DNA from: an uncultured Anaerolineaceae bacterium | Lineage (GTDB): Bacteria; Chloroflexota; Anaerolineae; Anaerolineales; Anaerolineaceae | Length of the DNA stretch: 31,814 nucleotides | Direction: 5' to 3' | Assembly (NCBI GenBank): GCA_938020565.1 | Contig: CALIHP010000001.1 | Location: forward strand, 1 to 31,814 | Shown: one piece after another, positions 23,260 through 31,814 of the stretch | Layout of the letters: each line of letters begins with the position of its first letter | Position numbering within the stretch: the stretch's first letter is position 1 | The notes under the pieces: generated by a model | Database searches by the model: none | Told to the model about the DNA's origin: nothing | What the model saw: only the letters and a program-made list of their open reading frames with translations | Translations under genes and position numbers: made by a program

Positions 23260-25734
23260 ATGCGGGAAAGAACTGTAAAATTGAAATGGATGAAACGGGT
23301 GAATCGGATTAATTACGCAGCAAAGCTTTTCCTGGCCCTGATTCTGGGGCTGGTGATGGCTGGCTGTGACGCGCAGCGGAACGAACTCATCCTCGGACTT
23401 TTTCAGACCGCAACACCGGTCCCGCCTACAGCGACGGAAACATCCGTGCCGACGATAACGACGACCCCGGAGCCGACCGCGACGCTCATCCCGTTTGAAA
23501 AGACAAGCCGCGGGGATCACTATTACCTGATCGGCGATTTCAAAACCGCACGGTCCGAGTATCGGAAGAGCGCTTTTTCAGCGTCGTCGGAAAAAGAAAT
23601 CGCCGCCGCTGAGTTGGGACTGGCGAGAATCGAAGCGCAGTCGGGCGAGTACGAAGCCTGCCAGAACCGGCTTATCGAAGCGTTGAACCGGATCGGCGAT
23701 CCCGCGACCAAAGCGCCGCTCTGGTACGAGATGGCCTCCTGTCTGCATGAATTAGAGCTGCGACGCGAAGAAATTAACGCGCTCAGCGAATATCTCAAAG
23801 CGAATCCGGAGAGCCGCTTGTCGTTCGAGATTCAGGAGCGGATCGGCGATCTTTACTTTGCGGAAGGCGACTATCAGGAAGCGATGTCGATTTATTCCGG
23901 GCTGGCGGAAAGAGTCGATTTCATTTCCGGGAACCAGGTCTGGATGAAGGTCGCGGATACCTTCTTCATTCAGGGCGATTACTCGAACGCGCTGCTGGTT
24001 TGGATAAAAATTTTTGAAGCGAACCAAAGCGAGAGCCTCCGCGTCCGGATTAACCTTCTCATGGCGGAAACGTACGAGATCATCGGTTCAACCGAGCAGG
24101 CTTACGCCCGTTATCAGGACATCGTCAACAGTTATCCGCGTGCTGCGGGAGCGCTGGACGCGCTTCAGGCGTTGAACGGCGCGGATCAGGAGGTCAGCCT
24201 TTTCCAGGCCGGGCTGATTTATTATTATCACGGAAACTATAAATTAGCGTCGGCCAGTTTCTACCGATTTCTCGAATCCGGGGAAAGCGCCGATGGCGCG
24301 CTGATCTATTATTTAGGCGTCTCCCAGATGTACGTTGGAAATTACGCCGAAGCGATATCGCTCTTTGACAGGCTGATCGAGGAATTTCCGGAAGATGGGT
24401 TCTACGCGTCCGCCTGGGAAGAAAAAGCGTATGTCCAATGGTATTACCAGGGAAATTATCTGGCCGGGGCTGCGACGCTGTTAGAATACGTCGCGAAACA
24501 TCCGGATCAGCAGCCTGCGCCGGGATACCTTTTCCAGGCGGGACGCGTCCTGGAGACAGCGCATAAACTGTCCGATGCGGCGGAAGTCTGGGAGCGGCTG
24601 GTTGATGAATATCCACTATACGAAAAAAGCGAAGAAGCCCTGTTTTTAGCGGGGATCGCACGGTACAGGGCCGGGAACTATGACGCGGCGACCGCTACGT
24701 TCAACCGCGAATTACTGCTCGCGACCGACACGGCTAACGTCGCCCGAGCGAATTTCTGGATCGGGAAATCGTATCAGCGAAAAGGCGACGCCGAATTCGC
24801 CGGAAAATACTTTTTAGCCGCTTCAACCGCCTCGCCGACCGACTATTATACCGAGCGCGCCCTCGACCTTCTGAGCGGGATCGAGCCGTTCCAGTTCGCG
24901 GTCCCGTCCGAAGCGATTTCGAGCGATATCGTGAACGAAAAGATCATCGCGGATCAATGGATGCAAATCACGTTCAATATCGCCGACACGGTCGACCTGA
25001 CGCGTCCGACGCTCCTGATCGCGGACTCCGATTTTCGCCGGGCTGAGGAACTTTACCGCCTTGGCCGTTTTCAGGAAGCGCTCGACGCTTACGACGCAGT
25101 TCGCGTCCGGTTCCAGGAAGACGCGGTCGCCTCCTATCAGCTGATGAACACGCTGGTCGAAAAAGAAATTTACCGTCCCGCCGTATTTATCAGCCGCGGG
25201 ATCCTGACGCAGGCCGGGCTGATCGAAGACGTACGGACGCTCAGCGCGCCGAATTATTTTAATCGGATTCGCTTCGGGACCTGGTACAGCGAGAGCGTCC
25301 TCGCGGCATGGAAAGAATTCGGTATCCATCCCTTCGTCCTCTACGGGATGATGCGACAGGAAAGCATGTATGATCCCTGGATTTCTTCCGCCGCCGGGGC
25401 TCAGGGATTAATGCAGTTCATGCCCGCAACGGGGCGCGAAATGGCTGAAAAGCTGAAGTGGCCGGAAAACTACGGTACAAACGATCTCCTCCGCGCCGAC
25501 GTAGCGATCCGCTTCGCCGGGAAATACCTTTCGGGTCAGCTTTCCTACTTCGATCAGAACGCATATCACATGCTGGCGTCGTACAACGCGGGCGCGGGAA
25601 ATACGGCGAATTGGATTGACGGCGAAGATGACGATACGGACCTGTTTCTGGAGATGATCCGGTTTGAAGAAACCCGGCTTTACGTTCGCAGGGTCTATGA
25701 AAACGCAAAAATGTATGAACGGCTGTATCGCTGA
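23260..25734 (+). CDS. TPR-containing SLT lytic transglycosylase lipoprotein
   Basis: This 824-residue lipoprotein has a basic N-terminus, then a hydrophobic signal with lipobox LVMAGC (Cys36). A Thr/Pro-rich linker (about 49-77, with TATPVPPTATETSVP) of the kind common in Chloroflexota surface proteins follows. About 550 residues of TPR-like helical repeats come next (RSEYRKSAFSASSEKEIAAA, GDYQEAMSIYSGLAE, GNYAEAISLFDRLIEEFPED and others). The C-terminus is a transglycosylase SLT (Slt70/MltE-like) domain: GMMRQESMYDPWISSAAGAQ with catalytic Glu701, then GLMQFMPATGREMA and LASYNAGAGNTANW. It should cleave peptidoglycan glycan strands while anchored outside the membrane. It overlaps no neighbour and converges with cca 11 bases away. 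Confidence 0.94.
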   Translation: MRERTVKLKWMKRVNRINYAAKLFLALILGLVMAGCDAQRNELILGLFQTATPVPPTATETSVPTITTTPEPTATLIPFEKTSRGDHYYLIGDFKTARSEYRKSAFSASSEKEIAAAELGLARIEAQSGEYEACQNRLIEALNRIGDPATKAPLWYEMASCLHELELRREEINALSEYLKANPESRLSFEIQERIGDLYFAEGDYQEAMSIYSGLAERVDFISGNQVWMKVADTFFIQGDYSNALLVWIKIFEANQSESLRVRINLLMAETYEIIGSTEQAYARYQDIVNSYPRAAGALDALQALNGADQEVSLFQAGLIYYYHGNYKLASASFYRFLESGESADGALIYYLGVSQMYVGNYAEAISLFDRLIEEFPEDGFYASAWEEKAYVQWYYQGNYLAGAATLLEYVAKHPDQQPAPGYLFQAGRVLETAHKLSDAAEVWERLVDEYPLYEKSEEALFLAGIARYRAGNYDAATATFNRELLLATDTANVARANFWIGKSYQRKGDAEFAGKYFLAASTASPTDYYTERALDLLSGIEPFQFAVPSEAISSDIVNEKIIADQWMQITFNIADTVDLTRPTLLIADSDFRRAEELYRLGRFQEALDAYDAVRVRFQEDAVASYQLMNTLVEKEIYRPAVFISRGILTQAGLIEDVRTLSAPNYFNRIRFGTWYSESVLAAWKEFGIHPFVLYGMMRQESMYDPWISSAAGAQGLMQFMPATGREMAEKLKWPENYGTNDLLRADVAIRFAGKYLSGQLSYFDQNAYHMLASYNAGAGNTANWIDGEDDDTDLFLEMIRFEETRLYVRRVYENAKMYERLYR

Positions 25735-25745
25735 ACCGCGGCAGG

Positions 25746-27152
25746 TCAGGGCGCGCGCAGGGATTCGATATAAGCTGCGGCCTCGCTGCGGCTGGTCACT
25801 GCGCCGACGATCTGCGCCTCGATCAGTCGTTCCTTAAGCTCTCCAATTTCAGGACCTTCCGTCAGACCGAGCAGGCGGATAATTTCAGCGCCGTTCAGGT
25901 ACGGCTCCGGACAGATTACGCTGTCATACCGACGGAACCGCGCCTCGAATAGCTTCGCCGCGGTATCCAGCGCATCCGTCCACGCGCCCGAATCAGGCGT
26001 CAAGGCCGCTTTCTCGTATGCGTTGGCTAAATAAAGAAAAACGCCTTCGATCGCGGCGTCGGAATATTTCTTAAAGAAACGGTATATATCCGTATCAGCG
26101 AACGTGTCGCCCGATTCAACGACCGCCAAGATTTCGGACGATGCCTCAAACATTTTCGCAATATTGCGAATCTCGTCGCCGCTGAGGACGAGCTGCCGCG
26201 ATCGGTAATTCAGGATTTCCCGCTGCGGCTCGGATTTCGGGTCGACTTTATACAGCGCAGCCAGCAGCGCAAACCGGAGAACGCTCCGACGGTCGCGCAG
26301 GTAATTTTTCTCTGCGTCAAAATACGAACGCAGCTCGGTTCGATATGCGCCCAGTTTCAGGACTGCCAGCCCGGAGATCAGGTTCGAGGATTCAGCCTCC
26401 TGGAAACCGGTCGTCAGGATCGAGAGCAGGTGATCCATGGAACGGGCCCGATCTATCAACGCGTCCGTTGAATTCAGCGTGTCGTTCGGGAAAAGGAAAT
26501 CGAGAATCGAAAACCGCTCCAGCGCCTGTATGATCGAAACGCTCTTTCCTGATTTCAGAAGCTTAAAAATTTCGTCGCGATACCGCTCCAGCGAACAATT
26601 TGGTAAGAAAGCGGGAATTCCGTTCATCTCATGGAGCAGCTCATCGTCCATGCTCAATCCGTATTCCAGCGCAAAGCGCAGTCCGCGGACCGCCCGGATC
26701 GGATCCTGCCGGAGACTGTCCGGGAGACACATCCGCAGCCTCTTTTCACGCAGGTCGGACATACCACCTAATGGATCGACGAACGTCTGCCGATCGCGGA
26801 AATCGATCGCAATCGCGTTGATCGTAAAATCGCGATTCCGCAGGTCGTCTTCGAGCGTGCCGCCGACGATTTTCGCGAAATCGAAATGAACAAAACGATC
26901 GCCCTCGTTGATCATAACGCGCACGATCTCCCGTTCCTCGTCCATGACGTAAAACTTTGCGTTGAACGCGTCGGCGATCCGTTTCGCGATCTCCCGGACG
27001 AGACCCTCCAGAACGAAATCGTAATCATGCAGCGGTTTATTCAGGATTAAATCCCGGACCGCCCCTCCGACGAGGTACATTTTCAAGCTGGCAGGAACGA
27101 CCGCTGAGATGCGATTGAGGTAATCATAGTAGCCTTGTTCGCGATCGCTCAT
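25746..27152 (-). CDS. cca: CCA tRNA nucleotidyltransferase / poly(A) polymerase family
   Basis: This 468-residue class II nucleotidyltransferase has the head-domain signature YLVGGAVRDLILNKPLHDYD with the catalytic DYD acid pair, NRDFTINAIAID, and DPIRAVRGLRFALEYGL. A helical C-terminal region follows. It probably adds or repairs the 3' CCA of tRNAs, needed here because the tRNA-Arg at 4760 lacks an encoded CCA. A separate A-adding or CC-adding specificity cannot be excluded from sequence alone. No HD domain motif is seen. The start overlaps the hpt stop by 4 bases, so it is the last gene of an nnr-tdk-hpt-cca group. Confidence 0.92.
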   Translation of the reverse strand: MSDREQGYYDYLNRISAVVPASLKMYLVGGAVRDLILNKPLHDYDFVLEGLVREIAKRIADAFNAKFYVMDEEREIVRVMINEGDRFVHFDFAKIVGGTLEDDLRNRDFTINAIAIDFRDRQTFVDPLGGMSDLREKRLRMCLPDSLRQDPIRAVRGLRFALEYGLSMDDELLHEMNGIPAFLPNCSLERYRDEIFKLLKSGKSVSIIQALERFSILDFLFPNDTLNSTDALIDRARSMDHLLSILTTGFQEAESSNLISGLAVLKLGAYRTELRSYFDAEKNYLRDRRSVLRFALLAALYKVDPKSEPQREILNYRSRQLVLSGDEIRNIAKMFEASSEILAVVESGDTFADTDIYRFFKKYSDAAIEGVFLYLANAYEKAALTPDSGAWTDALDTAAKLFEARFRRYDSVICPEPYLNGAEIIRLLGLTEGPEIGELKERLIEAQIVGAVTSRSEAAAYIESLRAP

Positions 27153-27718
27153 TTTTCCTTTTCTTTTAACTCTTCCAGTTTCTTCAGATCAACGACGCCG
27201 ATATATTTCAAATTCCGGTAATAATCGTCTAAATCCAGTCCGTAGCCATATACAAATTTGTCCGGAATATGGAAACCGCAGTATTTAACCGGAATTTCGA
27301 CTTCACGGCGGTCCGGTTTATCCAGAATCGTACAAACGCAAAGACTTTTCGGGTTTCGCGTCGACAGCACGTTGATCACCGCGTTCAGCGTCCGCCCGCT
27401 GTCAATAATATCTTCTACAATGATAACATTAAGTCCCTGGATCGGGGTGTTTAAGTCATAGGTAATTCGAACGTTCCCGGAAGATTCGCGAACGCCCGCG
27501 CCATAGGAGGACACCGCCATAAACTCGATTTTGTTCGGCACGGACACTTCGCGCATCAGGTCGATCAGGAAAACAACGCCGCCGCGCAGAATACAGATAA
27601 ATAAGATTTCTTCTCCGGCGTAATCTCGCGAAATCTCAGCTCCAAGCTCCTTGATTCGACGGTGAAGCGTTTCCTCGTCGATCAATACCTCCGCCAAAAC
27701 GTCCTCAGGTGAATACAT
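27149..27718 (-). CDS. hpt: Hypoxanthine phosphoribosyltransferase
   Basis: This 189-residue purine salvage enzyme converts hypoxanthine or guanine with PRPP to IMP or GMP. The PRPP-binding motif reads VIIVEDIIDSGRTLNAV (about residues 97-113). The N-terminal loop is LFICILRGGVVFLIDLMREV, and the C-terminal FVYGYGLDLDDYYRNLKYIG is typical of bacterial Hpt. Length is normal. The ATG at 27718 is preceded by GGACAGAAGGGAC, a fair ribosome binding site. It lies 51 bases downstream of tdk and overlaps cca by 4 bases. Confidence 0.96.
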   Translation of the reverse strand: MYSPEDVLAEVLIDEETLHRRIKELGAEISRDYAGEEILFICILRGGVVFLIDLMREVSVPNKIEFMAVSSYGAGVRESSGNVRITYDLNTPIQGLNVIIVEDIIDSGRTLNAVINVLSTRNPKSLCVCTILDKPDRREVEIPVKYCGFHIPDKFVYGYGLDLDDYYRNLKYIGVVDLKKLEELKEKEK

Positions 27719-27769
27719 GGTCCCTTCTGTCCTTTCCGGTTTCCGAGCGGCGCGCCGTTTATAAAAACC

Positions 27770-28363
27770 TCAGCCGCGCGATTTTCCGTTGCGATGATGG
27801 ACGACATGATGCGTCCGGCAGCGGGCTTCGTACAACTCGTCCGCGCCAACGATAACGATCGGATCGTCGGCGTCCGCCGGCTGCCCGTTGACGATCCGCT
27901 GCGTCCGCGTCGCCGGCTCCCCACAGACCATGCAGATCGCAGTCAGCTTATCGACGCGTTCGGCCTTCGCGATCAGCGTCGGCATGACGCCGAAGGGAAC
28001 GCCGCGAAAATCCATATCCAGCCCGGTCAGGATCACGCGGATTCCGTTCTCTGAAAGCCGATCGACGATTTCAACGATCGCCTCGTCGAAGAACTGCGCC
28101 TCGTCGATCCCGATTACGGTCGTATCCGGGGATAAATACTGGAAAAGATCGCCGATTTTATCGATCGGGAGCGCGTCGATCTCGATTCCGCCGTGCGAAT
28201 GGACCCGCTCGACGACGTAACGGTCGTCGATAATCGGCTTGAAAACCTGAACTTTATTTCTCGCGATAACGGCGCGGCGAAGCCGTCGGATAAGCTCCTC
28301 CGTCTTTCCGCAAAACATCGGCCCGCAAATAACTTCGATCGGCGCAATTTGTTTTTCTGGCAT
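27770..28363 (-). CDS. tdk: Thymidine kinase
   Basis: This 197-residue type II thymidine kinase has the P-loop GPMFCGKTEEL (14-24), the DEAQFF Walker B segment, ILTGLDMDFRG, and the zinc-binding ICMVCGEPA with later YEARCRTHH. It phosphorylates thymidine to dTMP using ATP. Next to hpt it makes a small nucleotide salvage unit. It starts 73 bases after the nnr stop, and a TAAAAT box in that gap may provide an internal promoter. Confidence 0.96.
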   Translation of the reverse strand: MPEKQIAPIEVICGPMFCGKTEELIRRLRRAVIARNKVQVFKPIIDDRYVVERVHSHGGIEIDALPIDKIGDLFQYLSPDTTVIGIDEAQFFDEAIVEIVDRLSENGIRVILTGLDMDFRGVPFGVMPTLIAKAERVDKLTAICMVCGEPATRTQRIVNGQPADADDPIVIVGADELYEARCRTHHVVHHRNGKSRG

Positions 28364-28430
28364 CTCTATGACTCCGGCTCTCGATATTTGTATTCAGACG
28401 ATATTTTACATGATAAAGCAGCCGCGATAG

Positions 28431-28442
28431 GGCTGATCAGCC
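28431..28442. repeat. 12-bp palindrome at the end of nnr
   Basis: GGCTGATCAGCC is a perfect palindrome that includes the nnr stop codon region. No T-run follows on either strand, so it is unlikely to be a terminator. It may be a chance palindrome. Confidence 0.3.
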
Positions 28443-29990
28443 AACATACTGATAATCGCTCGTTATTTCAGAGAACAAGCCGCTGTAAAATCCCGCGATC
28501 TCACCCGCCAGAAGCGTCCGATTCTCCCTGCGTTCCCTTCGGAAGATTTCGCCCGCCGCCCCATGGAGCCAGACGCCAAGCTGCGCTGCGGAAAACGGAT
28601 CGGCGCCCTGCGCGGCGAATCCCGCGATCGTTCCGCTCAGGACATCTCCGCTTCCCGCTTTCGCCAGCGCGGCGTTTGCGAACGGCGCGACCGCTGTTTC
28701 GCCCCATGGCGCGGCGATAACCGTATACGCGCCTTTCAGCACAACGATCGCGTTCCATTCCGCCGCCTTTTCCTCGGCCAGCGGGATCCGCCGCCGGTTC
28801 ACGTCCGCGACCGGGCGCCCGCAAAGCCGCGCCATTTCGCCCGGATGCGGCGTGAGGATCGTTCCGGAAGGGAGCCGGCTTAATATTTCCCGTCGGTCCG
28901 AAAGATAATTCAGCGCGTCCGCGTCGAAGATCGGCGTCCTGATCCGGCTCAGGATTTCCGGTGCAAAAAGAACGTCAAGAAACGTCGTTGAGAAGCTCCC
29001 CAATCCAAGCCCCGGACCAACGAGCCATGCCGAATTCAAACGGTCAGGAAGCTTCCGCTCCAACATGGCCCGGTTCTCGCCCGCGTCGTCCGAAATCGTA
29101 TCCCAGACCGCCTCAGCCGCTCGCGCCGCGACGCAGTCGCGCACCAGCTCGCTCGAATGAATCTCGACCAGCCCGGCTCCGGAGCGGTAAGCCGCCTCCG
29201 CCGCCAGCGCCGGCGCGCCAAAATACTTTTCGCATCCGCCAAAGATTCGGACGGTTCCAAACGCGCCTTTATGCGAAACGTCTCGCCGTTCCGGCAGGCG
29301 AGCCTGAACCCAGCTCTGCGTCAGGAATCGGCGCCGAATTCTCGAATAAACCGGAAGCTCCGGATCAAGTCGCATCCGAACGCTCGACAGCTTCCCGCCG
29401 ATCGCCGCGGCGTCCCCCATCAGCTGCCCCAGCTTGAGCGAGTGGATCGCGACCGTCTGATCCGCGCGGAGCGCGTCCGGGTCCGTTTCGCCGCTGTCGC
29501 AGTTCATCCCGGACGCACAGTCGACCGCAACGATCCGCGTCGGGAGCGTCCGCTCGTTCAGCAGCCGAAACAGCGGACGGAAGCGATCGGGAAGCGGCGG
29601 ACGGAAACCGATTCCGAAAACCCCGTCGAGGATCAGGTCCGTCTCGCTCAGGAACGCCCGAACCTGCGCCCTCACTTCCGCGCTGCCGAGCGCCGCCGTC
29701 GGGACGCAGCCCATCCGCAGCCTCGCTTCGTAAATGTCCTCCTTCCGCTCGTCGATCAGAATCGCGCGGACCGCCCGCCCCTTTTTTTTCAGCTCCAATA
29801 AGGCGACAATCGTATCGGCCCCATTATTCCCTTTTCCGATCAGCCCGGTAATCCGCAGTCCGCGCGGATACCGATCAACCTCCGCAGCGACCGCTTTCCC
29901 AACCATGTCGACCATCGCTTCATAGCTCGTTCCCGCCTCGAAACCTTCCCGTTCAATTTCGCGCATTTCTGCAACCGTCACAATTTCCAT
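28437..29990 (-). CDS. nnr: Bifunctional NAD(P)H-hydrate epimerase / ADP-dependent dehydratase
   Basis: This 517-residue fused NnrE-NnrD metabolite repair enzyme rescues NADHX and NADPHX formed by damage. The N-terminal epimerase (YjeF_N) has GKGNNGAD (52-59) and VAVDCASGMNCDSGE. The C-terminal ribokinase-like dehydratase has HKGAFGTVRIFGGCEKYFG, GPGLGLGSFS, LTPHPGEMARLCG, and the nucleotide-binding AALAKAGSGDVLSGTIAGFA. Length is normal for the fusion. The ATG at 29990 is chosen because GGAGG lies at 29996-30000 on the coding strand and MEIVTVAEMREIE is the usual N-terminus; the 25-residue upstream extension is not typical. It is divergent from the DUF1461 gene. Confidence 0.96.
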   Translation of the reverse strand: MEIVTVAEMREIEREGFEAGTSYEAMVDMVGKAVAAEVDRYPRGLRITGLIGKGNNGADTIVALLELKKKGRAVRAILIDERKEDIYEARLRMGCVPTAALGSAEVRAQVRAFLSETDLILDGVFGIGFRPPLPDRFRPLFRLLNERTLPTRIVAVDCASGMNCDSGETDPDALRADQTVAIHSLKLGQLMGDAAAIGGKLSSVRMRLDPELPVYSRIRRRFLTQSWVQARLPERRDVSHKGAFGTVRIFGGCEKYFGAPALAAEAAYRSGAGLVEIHSSELVRDCVAARAAEAVWDTISDDAGENRAMLERKLPDRLNSAWLVGPGLGLGSFSTTFLDVLFAPEILSRIRTPIFDADALNYLSDRREILSRLPSGTILTPHPGEMARLCGRPVADVNRRRIPLAEEKAAEWNAIVVLKGAYTVIAAPWGETAVAPFANAALAKAGSGDVLSGTIAGFAAQGADPFSAAQLGVWLHGAAGEIFRRERRENRTLLAGEIAGFYSGLFSEITSDYQYVG

Positions 29991-30067
29991 GAGTACCTCC
30001 GCGGATTTTAAACTGATGATTAAGTTCAATTCAGCGTATCCATTCAGCAAAAACAATTCGGACAAGA

Positions 30068-30073
30068 TAAAAT
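30068..30073 (+). promoter_or_regulatory. -10 box close to the DUF1461 gene start
   Basis: TAAAAT lies only 6 bases before the ATG at 30080, so transcription would start at or next to the start codon. No Shine-Dalgarno sequence is visible, which fits a leaderless mRNA. No clear -35 box. Confidence 0.4.
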
Positions 30074-30079
30074 GAACCT

Positions 30080-30829
30080 ATGAAGTTTCTCTTAACGTTG
30101 TCCAATAAGCTAATTATAGCCGCGTCGCCGTTTATCTTCCTGATGGCCGTTGTCGTCAGCGTTTTTACGCCCGCCTTTATTTCGATCGAGTATCGGCGTT
30201 CCGGCTTTCCTCAGGACGAATTCGGCTTTTCGACGGAGGAACGGCTCGAATATGGAACCCGTTCTATAAACTACGTAACCTCATTGCAGAATCTCTCTTT
30301 AACCGAACTGACAGCTCCCGACGGCGAACCGCTTTATCGGGAATCGGAGCTTTCGCACATGGCGGACGTACGAACGGTATTCCAGTCCGCCCGCTGGGCG
30401 CTGCTGGGGTTGATCGCGCTGATCGTGGTCGAATTCGCGCTGACCTGGAGAAGACCGGCCGCGTTCAGGGACCTGCTGTATGCGCTGCGCACCGGCGCGC
30501 TGGCGTCGATCGTCGTATACGCCCTGCTGATGATCCTGTCCCTGACCGTCTTTGATCAGGTTTTCTATTCTTTTCATCAGCTGTTTTTCGCGGAAGGCAG
30601 CTGGCTTTTTTATACGTCCGACGCGCTGATCCGGCTCTTCCCGAAACAGCTCTGGGTCGACGCGTTTATTGTCGTCGGCGTTGCGGCGCTCGGACTCGCG
30701 GTTCTTTTCTATTTTCTTTTCCGCGCTTTCGCGAACAAAGCGGCGATCCCGCCTGCTTTCGGGAAACCTTTCCCCAACGCCGTCCGTTCATCATCCGGAC
30801 CGGACGAGTCAGCTGTATTCAAAAGATAA
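30080..30829 (+). CDS. DUF1461 / TIGR01906 family integral membrane protein
   Basis: This 249-residue membrane protein has about four hydrophobic helices (roughly residues 10-30, 105-122, 135-160, 197-222). Between the first two is an outer loop with FISIEYRRSGFPQDEFGFST and GEPLYRESELSHMADVRTVF. Between the last two is FYSFHQLFFAEGSWLFYTSD followed by RLFPKQLWVD. These segments fit the TIGR01906/DUF1461 family of Gram-positive and Chloroflexota membrane proteins, whose function is unknown. Conserved His in ELSHM and FHQLFF are the most notable polar residues. It is followed 22 bases later by degV on the same strand. Confidence 0.85.
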   Translation: MKFLLTLSNKLIIAASPFIFLMAVVVSVFTPAFISIEYRRSGFPQDEFGFSTEERLEYGTRSINYVTSLQNLSLTELTAPDGEPLYRESELSHMADVRTVFQSARWALLGLIALIVVEFALTWRRPAAFRDLLYALRTGALASIVVYALLMILSLTVFDQVFYSFHQLFFAEGSWLFYTSDALIRLFPKQLWVDAFIVVGVAALGLAVLFYFLFRAFANKAAIPPAFGKPFPNAVRSSSGPDESAVFKR

Positions 30830-30851
30830 AAAAAGGGAGTATTCATCCTCG

Positions 30852-31703
30852 ATGGCCAACAGAAAAATTATTATCACCACCGAATCCAACTGCGATATCC
30901 CCAGGAATGAGCAGGAACGGCTCGGAATTTTTACCGTATCCACGTATATCATGATCGGCAGCCGGTCGTACCTGGACTGGAGGGAAATAACGGCGAGCGA
31001 TTTTTTTGAACTGACGAAAGATCGGGATATCCGCCCGACAACCTCCGCCGTCCCCGTACATGACTATGAGACGCTTTTTCGGCAGTTCGAAAATCAGGAC
31101 GCCGATATTCTTCATATCTCCGTTTCGCAGAATTTTTCCGCCTGCTTCAATAATGCGGTCGTCGCCGCGCAAAGCTTCACCAATGTGCGCGTTTTTGACG
31201 CAAAGAATGTTTCCGCCGGCCTCGCGCTGGCGATCTATCGCGCGGTCGATTTGCGTGACAAAGGCTTCGCGGTGCAGGATATCATCTCGGACCTGAGCGC
31301 ATATGTCGATCGAATCCGTTTCAACTGCGTCCTGGATACGGTTGATTTCGTTCGTCGCGGCGGACGGCTTCCCGCGACCGTCGCACTGGGGATCGAGCTG
31401 CTGAAAATAAAGCCGGAAATCCTGCTTCGGGACGGGAAAATCGCGATAGGCAGGAAATACCGCGGAAAGTTAAATAAAGCGCTGAGCTTATTTGTTGACA
31501 ACCAGCTAAAGGACGTCAGCCATATCGAAAAAACGCGGATTTTCGTTGCGAATACGCTGACGGATCCAGGGCTCCTCGCCAGTCTCCGGGACGCCGTCGC
31601 CGGATATCTCCCTGACAGCGAGATTGTCGTCGTCGAAGCCGGCCCGGTCATTTCCTGCCACGCGGGGCCGAACGCGTTCGGATTAGCGTTCGTCGAAGAT
31701 TAA
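30852..31703 (+). CDS. DegV family fatty-acid-binding protein
   Basis: This 283-residue protein starts MANRKIIITTESNCDIPRNE. The family pattern is clear: RPTTSAVPVHDYETLFRQF, DILHISVSQNFSACFNNAVV, DTVDFVRRGGRLPATVALG, LLKIKPEILLRDGKI and GPVISCHAGPNAFGLAF. DegV/FakB proteins bind a fatty acid and present it to the FakA kinase for phospholipid synthesis; the kinase gene is not in the window. The ATG at 30852 is chosen because family proteins begin just before the I-x-T-E/D-S motif. GGGAG at 30835-30839 lies somewhat far upstream. A longer in-frame extension overlaps the DUF1461 gene and is unlikely. Confidence 0.93.
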   Translation: MANRKIIITTESNCDIPRNEQERLGIFTVSTYIMIGSRSYLDWREITASDFFELTKDRDIRPTTSAVPVHDYETLFRQFENQDADILHISVSQNFSACFNNAVVAAQSFTNVRVFDAKNVSAGLALAIYRAVDLRDKGFAVQDIISDLSAYVDRIRFNCVLDTVDFVRRGGRLPATVALGIELLKIKPEILLRDGKIAIGRKYRGKLNKALSLFVDNQLKDVSHIEKTRIFVANTLTDPGLLASLRDAVAGYLPDSEIVVVEAGPVISCHAGPNAFGLAFVED

Positions 31704-31712
31704 CAGCGCAGG

Positions 31713-31748
31713 AGGCTGTCCCAAAATTCAGAAAGGGGCAGCCTTTTT
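31713..31748 (+). terminator. Terminator after degV
   Basis: AGGCTGTCCC (31713-31722) pairs with GGGGCAGCCT (31735-31744) with one G-T wobble, and TTTTT follows. It is a standard intrinsic terminator 10 bases after the stop. Confidence 0.85.
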
Positions 31749-31804
31749 ATTGCCGGGACAAGGCAGAAATATTAAGATATAGAATTTTACCAATACCGAA
31801 TAAG

Positions 31805-31813
31805 TGGTATAAT
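31805..31813 (+). promoter_or_regulatory. Extended -10 promoter of the next gene
   Basis: TGGTATAAT matches an extended -10 element (TGN-TATAAT) right at the window edge. It would serve a plus-strand gene that begins outside the window. Confidence 0.5.
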
Positions 31814-31814
31814 C

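Overview
The window (about 52% G+C by eye) looks like the chromosome of an anaerobic member of the Chloroflexota, most likely class Anaerolineae. This is an inference. It rests on the Thr/Pro-rich linker after a lipobox in the transglycosylase, the anaerobe-type desulfoferrodoxin, a full Feo ferrous-iron operon, and several conserved proteins that I do not recognise from well-studied phyla. Most genes belong to short operons. No CRISPR array, rRNA gene or complete insertion sequence was seen.

Left edge (1-1146): a minus-strand fragment of a phage tail protein of the late control gene D family is fused, within a few codons, to a plus-strand tyrosine recombinase that has lost its N-terminus. 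This is a recombination scar, a decayed prophage edge or an assembly chimera. Next come a LysM/M23 cell-wall hydrolase and a two-gene unit of unknown function (2635-4676) whose products look like winged-helix proteins. A tRNA-Arg(TCT) without an encoded CCA follows at 4760.

Iron region (4905-10170): a minus-strand pair (DUF362 secreted protein and ArsP-like permease) lies between the tRNA and a plus-strand feoA-feoA-feoB-FeoB-associated Cys-rich peptide operon. The feo promoter is clear (TTGACA-17-TACACT) and has an inverted repeat of DtxR/MntR type at the expected start site. The operon ends in a strong terminator.

Carbon and amino-acid metabolism (10295-21050): a CinA with a degraded amidase domain, then glycogen synthase and 4-alpha-glucanotransferase on the plus strand. 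On the minus strand are a conserved unknown protein with nucleoside-phosphorylase-like features, the threonine dehydrogenase/2-amino-3-ketobutyrate CoA-ligase pair (tdh-kbl), and a 2,4-diaminopentanoate dehydrogenase-like enzyme. A threonine aldolase is divergent from the last. Together these give two routes from threonine to glycine.

Right half (21238-31703): a flotillin with a structured leader; a bidirectional terminator; desulfoferrodoxin divergent from a large TPR/SLT lipoprotein transglycosylase; a minus-strand nnr-tdk-hpt-cca group for NAD(P)HX repair, nucleotide salvage and tRNA end maturation; and a plus-strand DUF1461 membrane protein followed by DegV. A terminator and an extended -10 promoter close the window.

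The best candidates for something undescribed are the 2635-4676 two-gene module, the 14607-16316 protein, the leader RNA before the flotillin, and the operator arrangement at feo.
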